A stretch of DNA of 64,000 bases from Pseudomonadota bacterium. Lineage in GTDB: Bacteria > Pseudomonadota > Alphaproteobacteria > Rhizobiales > Xanthobacteraceae. Within the stretch, counting starts at the first letter, position 1, and every line of letters starts with the position of its first letter. The position numbers and the translations under genes were made by a program. Under the pieces are notes generated by a model that made no database searches, was not told the origin of the DNA, and was given only the letters and a program-made list of their open reading frames with translations. Below, piece by piece: positions 58,812 through 64,000 of the stretch. Where the stretch lies: NCBI GenBank assembly GCA_023435725.1, contig JAEYRD010000106.1:1-64000 (forward strand), given 5' to 3'.

Positions 58812-59161
58812 CGTTGAGCAAGCTCGAGCGCGAGTTCTAGTTTACGACGATCTGGCTTCGTAATGTGCCTACAGGTCTCCAAGTAGTCCTTGATGCCGCT
58901 TTTTTCGAAGACAATCTCTGTGCTGCTCGCGTCACGCGGAAGCTCAATATGAACGTCAGTCACCCCATCAACGAGGATATCGTACAGTTCCTCTGTTTGT
59001 TCTGGAATGTAGCATACGATGTAGATGTTCCCAGTGATTGACTGCAGACGATGCCGAAGCAGTGATAACGGCCTCCGTGACGCCAACGCCATTAGCAATT
59101 GCTCACGGCCTGCTTCCAGCTCCCGGATCATTTGCTTTTCCGAAAGACGGCGCGGCGTCAC
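58808..59161 (-). CDS. Hypothetical protein coupled to the two-helix membrane gene
   Basis: A 117-residue soluble protein. I choose GTG 59161 (MTPRRLSEKQMIREL) because GGGGAG lies four bases upstream; a longer start at 59194 would fall in a palindromic repeat. The chain has a helical N-terminus (EAGREQLLMALASRRPLSLLRHRL), a beta region (NIYIVCYIPEQTEELYDILVDGVTDVHIELP) and a helical end. No family is recognised. The overlap with the next gene suggests the two proteins act together. Confidence 0.65.
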   Translation of the reverse strand: MTPRRLSEKQMIRELEAGREQLLMALASRRPLSLLRHRLQSITGNIYIVCYIPEQTEELYDILVDGVTDVHIELPRDASSTEIVFEKSGIKDYLETCRHITKPDRRKLELALELAQR

Positions 59162-59183
59162 TGCGCTCCCCTGCTTCCGACCG

Positions 59184-59257
59184 GTAGCCCGCATGAGCGA
59201 AGCGACATGCGGGGACCTGAGTTAAGACCCGGATGTCGCTACGCTCATCCGGGCTAC
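59184..59257. repeat. Dispersed palindromic repeat, family F, copy 2
   Basis: gtagcccgcatgagcgaagcg (59184-59204) and its inverted partner ending atccgggctac (59247-59257) match family F copy 1 with more divergence. It starts right after the stop of the pccB frame (59264). Confidence 0.8.
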
Positions 59258-59263
59258 GTATTC

Positions 59264-60795
59264 TCACAACGGTAAATTGTCGTGCTTCTTCGCCGGCGCT
59301 TCCACCTTCTTGTCCTTCAGCATCGCCAGCGCGCGCGCGATGCGCTTGCGGGTCGAGTGCGGCATGATGACGTCGTCGATGTAGCCGCGCTCGGCAGCGA
59401 TGAACGGCGACAGGAAGCGGTCCTCGTATTCCTTGGTGCGCGCGGCGATCTTGTCGGGGTCGCCGATGTCGGCGCGGAAGATGATCTCGACCGCGCCCTT
59501 GGCGCCCATCACCGCGATCTGCGCAGTCGGCCAGGCGTAGTTCATGTCGGCGCCGATTTCCTTGGAGGCCATGACGTCGAAGGCGCCGCATAGGCCTTGC
59601 GGGTGATGATGGTGACGAGCGGCACGGTGCACTGCGAGTAGGCGAACAGCAACTTCGCGCCGTGCTTGATCAGGCCGCCATATTCCTGCGCGGTGCCCGG
59701 CAGGAACCCCGGCACGTCGACGAAGGTGACGATCGGGATGTTGAAGGCATCACAGAAGCGGACGAAGCGCGCGGCCTTGCGCGAGGCGTCGCTGTCGAGG
59801 ACGCCGGCGAGCACCATCGGCTGGTTGGCGACGAAGCCGACGGTGCGGCCCGCGATGCGGCCAAAGCCGGTGACGATGTTCTTGGCGAAGGATTCCGCGA
59901 TCTCGAAGAAGTCGCCCTCGTCCACGACCTTCAGGATCAATTCCTTCATGTCGTAAGGCTTGTTCGGATTGTCGGGGACCAGCGTGTCGAGCGACATGTC
60001 GACGCGGCCGATGTCGTCGAAGCTCGGCCATTCCGGCACGCCGTCGGTGTTGTTGGACGGCAGGAAGTCGATCAGGCGCCGCATCTGCAACAGCGTCTCG
60101 ACGTCGTTCTCGAAGGCACCGTCCGCGATCGAGGAGCGCGTCGCGTGCACCGAGGCACCGCCGAGCTCTTCGGCCGTGACCACCTCGTTGGTCACCGTCT
60201 TCACGACGTCGGGACCGGTGACGAACATGTAGCTGGTGTTCTTCACCATGAAGATGAAGTCGGTCATCGCCGGCGAATAGACGTCGCCGCCCGCGCAGGG
60301 ACCCATGATGACGGAGATCTGCGGGATCACGCCCGAGGCGAGCACGTTGCGGCGGAACACGTAGGAATAGCCGGCGAGCGCCGCGACGCCCTCCTGGATG
60401 CGGGCGCCGCCCGCGTCGTAGAGGCCGATGATGGGCGCCCGCGCCTTCATCGCCATGTCCTGCAGCTTGGTGATCTTCAGCGCGTGGGTCTCGGACAGCG
60501 AGCCGCCGAACACGGTGAAGTCCTTGGCAAACACAAACGTCTTGCGGCCGTTGACGGTGCCCCAGCCGGTGACGACGCCGTCGCTGGGGATCTTGGTCTT
60601 CTCCATGCCGAACTCGGTCGAGCGGTGCTCGACGAACATGTCGAATTCCTCGAACGATCCCTTGTCGAGCAGGAGCTCGATGCGCTCGCGCGCGGTCAGC
60701 TTGCCGCGGGCGTGCTGCGCGTCGATACGCTTCTGCCCGCCGCCGAGCTTTGCGCCGGCACGACGTTCTTCAAGGGCGTCCAGGATATGTTTCAT
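59264..60795 (-). pseudogene. pccB: Propionyl-CoA carboxylase beta chain, broken by a one-base frameshift
   Basis: The minus-strand gene reads a near-complete carboxyltransferase (MKHILDALEERRAGAKLGGGQKR onward, with GLYDAGGARIQEGV, GPCAGGDVYSPAMTDF and GVVTGWGTVNGRKTFVFAKDF) until TRKAY at about 59590. There one G is missing, and the frame drifts to a stop at 59542. The rest of the enzyme (DVMASKEIGADMNYAWP, then GDPDKIAARTKEYEDRF) continues in another frame to 59264. With one base restored the protein is exactly 510 residues, the usual PccB length. So either it is a true fresh frameshift or a sequencing error. The biotin subunit is not in the window. Confidence 0.85.
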
Positions 60796-60944
60796 TTGCT
60801 CCCGCCACTTCTTAGCCTAAATGCGATTGCCGGGGGTTCTAACACGGCATTTTGCGAGCCGGGAAGCGGCTTTCGGCGTCGCAGGGCTGCCCTGCCGCAG
60901 CGTAAAAGCGCAAGGGATTACAAAGTTTTGCCTGGGAGGCGATC

Positions 60945-61349
60945 ATGGACGAGCGAGCTGCCGAGACCGGCGCGGCGACGGGCGGCGTCAACATCCTGCT
61001 CCGCCTGGAGGGTCTGACCCTGTTTGTAGGCATGGTGATGCTCTATGCGGCCTGGGGCGGCTCCTGGCTGGTGTTCGCCCTGCTCTTCTTCGTTCCCGAT
61101 CTGAGCTTCCTGGCATACCTGTCGGACGCCAAATTCGGCGCCCTCGTCTACAACGCCGCCCACAGCTACATGCTACCGGTGACGCTGATGACGCTGGGCT
61201 TCGGCTTCGCCTCGCCCCTCACCCTGTCAATCGCCTTGATCTGGCTCGCCCATATCGGCATCGACCGGGCGCTCGGCTATGGCCTGAAATATTCGGCCGG
61301 GTTCGGCTTCACCCATCTCGGCCGGATCGGCCGGCGGAAGGACGCCTGA
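60945..61349 (+). CDS. DUF4260 membrane protein
   Basis: A 134-residue protein with about four helices: LFVGMVMLYAAWGGSWLVFALLFFVPDLSFLAYL, VYNAAHSYMLPVTLMTLGFGF and ALIWLAHIGIDRALGYGLKYSAGFGFTHLGRIGR. The last segment, with HIGIDRALGYGLKY, is the DUF4260 signature. Function unknown. Monocistronic, divergent from pccB with about 150 bases between. Confidence 0.85.
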   Translation: MDERAAETGAATGGVNILLRLEGLTLFVGMVMLYAAWGGSWLVFALLFFVPDLSFLAYLSDAKFGALVYNAAHSYMLPVTLMTLGFGFASPLTLSIALIWLAHIGIDRALGYGLKYSAGFGFTHLGRIGRRKDA

Positions 61350-61511
61350 CCACGAGCGCTCTGGCGGCGGGATACGCCATTTTATCGGCTTTCGCCGGTT
61401 GACCAACCCTGCCGATTCAGGCTTGCTCGGGACTCACGATCAGGCGCCGAATGTTGCGTGAGCTCAGTCGGTACGGCGGCGGTCACCACGTCTGGCTGCA
61501 AGCATCACCCA

Positions 61512-62093
61512 ATGTCCGCGACGGTCGTCACCCTTCCGCCGAAGAGTTCGTCCGAAACCACCGACTTCCTGCGCCGCATGGCCAGCATGGTGTCGGGGCA
61601 GAACGGCGAAATGCTGCTGCGCGCCGCAACCCAGATCGAATCGCTCACGCAGCGGGCGATGTCGGCCGAGCGGCTCTTTCACGAGCAACAGGAAGAGAAC
61701 AAGCGCCTCGTCAAGCTGCGCGAAGCCACCGAGCTCGTGGTCGCTCAGATCGAGACCTTGCGGAAGCAGCTTGCGGACGTGACCTCGGCTGCCGCCACTG
61801 AGCGCGCAGCGTTCGATGCCGAGCGCGGCAAGCTGCTCGGCCTGATGCAGGATGCCGAAAGCCATATCGGCAAGCTCACCGACGAACTCGAGACGCTGCG
61901 CGCCTCCGTCGACAGTTTCAACGAGACCGCGGTCTCCGTGCCGATCGAGGTGCTGCGCCTGGCACGGACACAATTCGATTTCCTCTGCAACGGCTTTGCC
62001 CGCAACGGCGACCCGATCTCGCAAGCGATGAGCGAGATCGGCGGCTTTGCGATCGACAAGGCCCTGTCGGCGAAGAAGACCGATATCGCCTGA
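61512..62093 (+). CDS. Coiled-coil hypothetical protein
   Basis: A 193-residue soluble protein starting at ATG 61512 (MSATVVTLPPKSSS). Most of it is helical and heptad-like (residues about 40-130: IESLTQRAMSAERLFHEQQEENKRLVKLREATELVVAQIETLRKQL), followed by a shorter helical domain (VPIEVLRLARTQFDFLCNGFARNGDPISQAMSEIGGFAIDKAL). It may be a scaffold or adaptor. I do not recognise the family. Confidence 0.7.
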   Translation: MSATVVTLPPKSSSETTDFLRRMASMVSGQNGEMLLRAATQIESLTQRAMSAERLFHEQQEENKRLVKLREATELVVAQIETLRKQLADVTSAAATERAAFDAERGKLLGLMQDAESHIGKLTDELETLRASVDSFNETAVSVPIEVLRLARTQFDFLCNGFARNGDPISQAMSEIGGFAIDKALSAKKTDIA

Positions 62094-62109
62094 ACCGGCG
62101 TTGCCTCCT

Positions 62110-62766
62110 CTACGGCTCGCCCGGCTTGAACGGCTCCTGCTTGTCCGGCGGCACGGTCTCTTCCGCCATCGCCAGCAGCATCGCGACCATCACGTAGTTG
62201 CCTGCGACCGCCGTGAGGTCGACGATCTGCTGGTCGTTGAAGACCTTCCTGGCGCGTGCGTAGGTCTCGTCGGTGACCTTCTTGGTGGTGGTGAGCTCGG
62301 TAACGAAGTCGTAGACGACCGCCTCGTCCTCGGCCATCTTCGACGGGCGCTTGTTGGCCTTGAGCTCCGCGATGATGTCCGGCGACAGGCCCGCCTTGGC
62401 CGCCAGCGGCGCGTGGGCGAACCATTCCACCTGCGAGCGCCACTGCCGCCCAATGATCAGAATCGCAAACTCGTTGAGCTTGGTCGGGACCGACGTCTCC
62501 CAGCGCAGATAGTAGAACAGGTCGAACAGGCGCTGGCCGAGCACGGGGCTGCGGATCATCGGATTGTAGGGACCGCCGATGCCGACGCTCGACACCTTCA
62601 TGATCTGCTCGCCGAGCGGCTTCTGCTTGGCATCGAGCTGGTCCATGGTGAGCTGCGGAAAACGCGGCTCCTTGCTGGTGGCGGGTGCAGCAAACATCGT
62701 GGCGGCGAGCCAGCCGCCCGCGGCGGCAAGCGTGAGCGACGACAGCCAGAGCGTCGTTGATTTCAT
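62110..62766 (-). CDS. Carboxymuconolactone decarboxylase-like protein, exported
   Basis: A 218-residue protein. Signal peptide or anchor MKSTTLWLSSLTLAAAGGWLAATMFAAPA is followed by an all-helical CMD/AhpD-like domain: NPMIRSPVLGQRLFDLFYYLRWETSVPTKLNEFAILIIGRQWRSQVEWFAHAPLAAKAGLSPDIIAELK. A CxxC is absent, so it is not an AhpD peroxidase; a His/Trp-containing variant is typical for the decarboxylase-like group. GGGAGGGTAACA precedes the ATG at 62766. The substrate is unknown. Confidence 0.85.
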   Translation of the reverse strand: MKSTTLWLSSLTLAAAGGWLAATMFAAPATSKEPRFPQLTMDQLDAKQKPLGEQIMKVSSVGIGGPYNPMIRSPVLGQRLFDLFYYLRWETSVPTKLNEFAILIIGRQWRSQVEWFAHAPLAAKAGLSPDIIAELKANKRPSKMAEDEAVVYDFVTELTTTKKVTDETYARARKVFNDQQIVDLTAVAGNYVMVAMLLAMAEETVPPDKQEPFKPGEP

Positions 62767-62848
62767 TGTTACCCTCCCGACCATTTTTCTTGCTTGGTCG
62801 GGACGATGCTAGTCGAGGGGCTTCGGCCGCGCCAGCCATGAGACGCTC

Positions 62849-62982
62849 ATGGTGAGGAGCGCGGAACGCGCGTCTCCGGACGATGCTTCCCATCGCCGGG
62901 CGAACCATGAAGGCCCCGATCTCGCCCGCGACTATCCTTCGAGACGCCCGCTACGCGGTCTCCTCAGGATGAGGACCGAGGC
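62849..62982. repeat. Dispersed palindromic repeat, family L, copy 2
   Basis: tgaggagcgcggaacgc and later atgaaggccccg and ctcctcagg repeat the words of the copy at 117-200. It lies between the CMD gene and the stop of the class D beta-lactamase-like gene, where it may act as a terminator. Confidence 0.6.
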
Positions 62983-63010
62983 CGGTAAGGACGGATCAGC
63001 GCAGTTGCGC

Positions 63011-63829
63011 TCAGATCGCGCCGATCTCGGCAAGGCAGGCTTGCGTCAGCGTCATGCGGGCCTCGATGTGGCGCGGCTCGCGGCAATCCATGTTGAGCGC
63101 GAACACGGTGTGCGCCTCGCCCTTCTCGGCCCAGCCGACCATCCAGCCGAGCGACGGCTCGCCGCGCTCGGCGCCGAGGAGACCGGACTTGGCGCGGATG
63201 ATGCTCTCTCCGGCCTTGGTCACCGGCAGGATGTCAGCGACGAGATTCTGGCTGCGTTTGGGAATCGGCAGCACGCGGCGGCGCAGCCGATCGACGAAGT
63301 CGATCTGCTCGATTGGATCGATGCGCAAGGCGCCGGTGAGCCAGAACTGGTCGATGCCGCCGCCGATATCGCGATTGCCGTAGTCGAACAGATCGACATA
63401 TTTCTGCATGCGCTCCTGGCCGATGCGGCGCGCGATCTCCTGATAGACCGGCACGGCGCTGACGAGAATCGCGCTGCGCAGCGTGTGATCCTTGTTCCAT
63501 GCCTCGATCGGCCGCTTCACGCCGTCCCAGGGAAACACGTCCTTGTCGGGATCGGCAACGACGCCGGTCTCGAGCGCAATCAGCGAGTTCGGAATCTTGA
63601 AGGTCGAGGCCGGCAGCTTGCCCTCGCCGGAGCGCTCGCTATCGCTCGCGACGATCAGATAGTCCTCGACCTTGTAGGCAACGAAGGTGCCTGCCGTGCC
63701 GAGGTCGGCGAAGCGTTTTGCCAAGCTCTCGCGGATCTCGTTGCGCGGCGGCGCGACATGAGCGAGCGCGCGCTGCGGCATGGTGGCGGCTGCGGCAAGA
63801 AGGCCGAGGGTGGAGCGGCGAGTCAGCAA
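63011..63829 (-). CDS. Class D (OXA-type) beta-lactamase-like protein
   Basis: A 272-residue exported protein. A leader with twin arginine (MLTRRSTLGLLAAAATMPQRALA) may be a Tat signal. Class D landmarks are in order: STFK (Ser75-Lys78), SAV (124-126), YGN (150-152), WLTG (163-166) and KSG (214-216). All conserved OXA motifs are intact, so hydrolysis of penicillins or oxacillins is possible. Rhizobial chromosomal OXA enzymes are often weak or silent. It is monocistronic. Confidence 0.88.
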   Translation of the reverse strand: MLTRRSTLGLLAAAATMPQRALAHVAPPRNEIRESLAKRFADLGTAGTFVAYKVEDYLIVASDSERSGEGKLPASTFKIPNSLIALETGVVADPDKDVFPWDGVKRPIEAWNKDHTLRSAILVSAVPVYQEIARRIGQERMQKYVDLFDYGNRDIGGGIDQFWLTGALRIDPIEQIDFVDRLRRRVLPIPKRSQNLVADILPVTKAGESIIRAKSGLLGAERGEPSLGWMVGWAEKGEAHTVFALNMDCREPRHIEARMTLTQACLAEIGAI

Positions 63830-63900
63830 GAGCAGTGTCCGTTGAATGACAAAAGGGACGGCTACAATGCCGCCGATATCTGGTCAAACGATGACAGCGT

Positions 63901-64000
63901 TTACCGCCCCCGGCCCGACAGCCGCAGCACGAACACCAGCACTTCGGCGACGGCTTTGTAGAGGTCGGGCGGAATCTCCTCGCCGAGCTCGACCTTGGAG
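63901..64000 (-). CDS. FlhB-like cytoplasmic protein, C-terminal fragment at the right edge
   Basis: On the minus strand the frame enters at 64000 and ends with TAA at 63901-63903: SKVELGEEIPPDLYKAVAEV, then LVFVLRLSGRGR. This is the end of the FlhB/YscU-type export-apparatus switch family, in the short stand-alone form (FhlB-like) found next to flagellar genes in Rhizobiales. Only 32 residues are visible. Flagellar genes probably lie to the right. Confidence 0.75.
   Translation of the reverse strand, partial: SKVELGEEIPPDLYKAVAEVLVFVLRLSGRGR

Overview
The window is about 64 kb of GC-rich alphaproteobacterial chromosome, most likely from Bradyrhizobium or a close relative in the Nitrobacteraceae. 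This rests on gene content, not on a search: a FixJ-type orphan regulator, a fused indolepyruvate ferredoxin oxidoreductase, thiolase-DUF35-MaoC genes, many small secreted proteins of a kind common in this group, and several families of palindromic dispersed repeats typical of these genomes. Coding density is high, operons are short, and most strand switches carry a hairpin or repeat.

Left part (1-9,276). The 5' end of an IS5-type transposase runs off the left edge. A translationally coupled ArsR regulator/SRPBCC pair follows, whose promoter appears leaderless and carries two operator-like palindromes. Next come a class C beta-lactamase-like hydrolase, an SDR protein without the usual YxxxK residues, a GNAT acetyltransferase and small envelope proteins. 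From 5,593 to 7,858 five consecutive minus-strand genes encode small exported proteins built wholly or partly from curlin-like repeats. This is a probable functional-amyloid locus, with a FixJ-type response regulator gene directly upstream. No CsgG, CsgE or CsgF homologue is in the window.

Centre-left (9,277-22,200). A MacA/MacB-type exporter operon with separate ATPase and permease genes ends in a free-standing LuxR-type HTH gene. An alkaline-phosphatase-superfamily enzyme with a possible Pho box, a 1-Cys peroxiredoxin, a DNA photolyase, a histone-H1-like lysine-rich protein, a DMT exporter, a ClpP-fold-like periplasmic protein, a host-attachment-type protein and two small exported proteins follow.

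Centre (22,560-38,297). A large autotransporter with ten repeats of about 48 residues is flanked by three AraC-family regulators, two of them divergent paralogues. A tRNA-Arg(TCG), small membrane and secreted proteins, a VOC protein, a GrlR-like protein, a large PAS histidine kinase, a DMT transporter and a Nudix hydrolase lie to its right.

Right part (38,302-64,000). Minus-strand genes for a DapA-type aldolase, SDR, MaoC hydratase, DUF35 zinc ribbon, thiolase and fused indolepyruvate:ferredoxin oxidoreductase suggest degradation of an acyl-CoA or aryl-acyl compound. Further right are a tri-haem cytochrome c, a TRIC-like channel, a PEP-mutase/isocitrate-lyase family enzyme, two dimeric alpha/beta-barrel proteins, a second ArsR regulator, an alpha/beta hydrolase, a Tat-exported His/Trp-rich protein, a DUF1326/DUF2182 pair, a propionyl-CoA carboxylase beta gene broken by a one-base frameshift, a carboxymuconolactone-decarboxylase-like protein, an OXA-type class D beta-lactamase-like protein, and the C-terminus of an FlhB-like protein at the right edge.

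All functional names come from motif reading by eye, without database searches.
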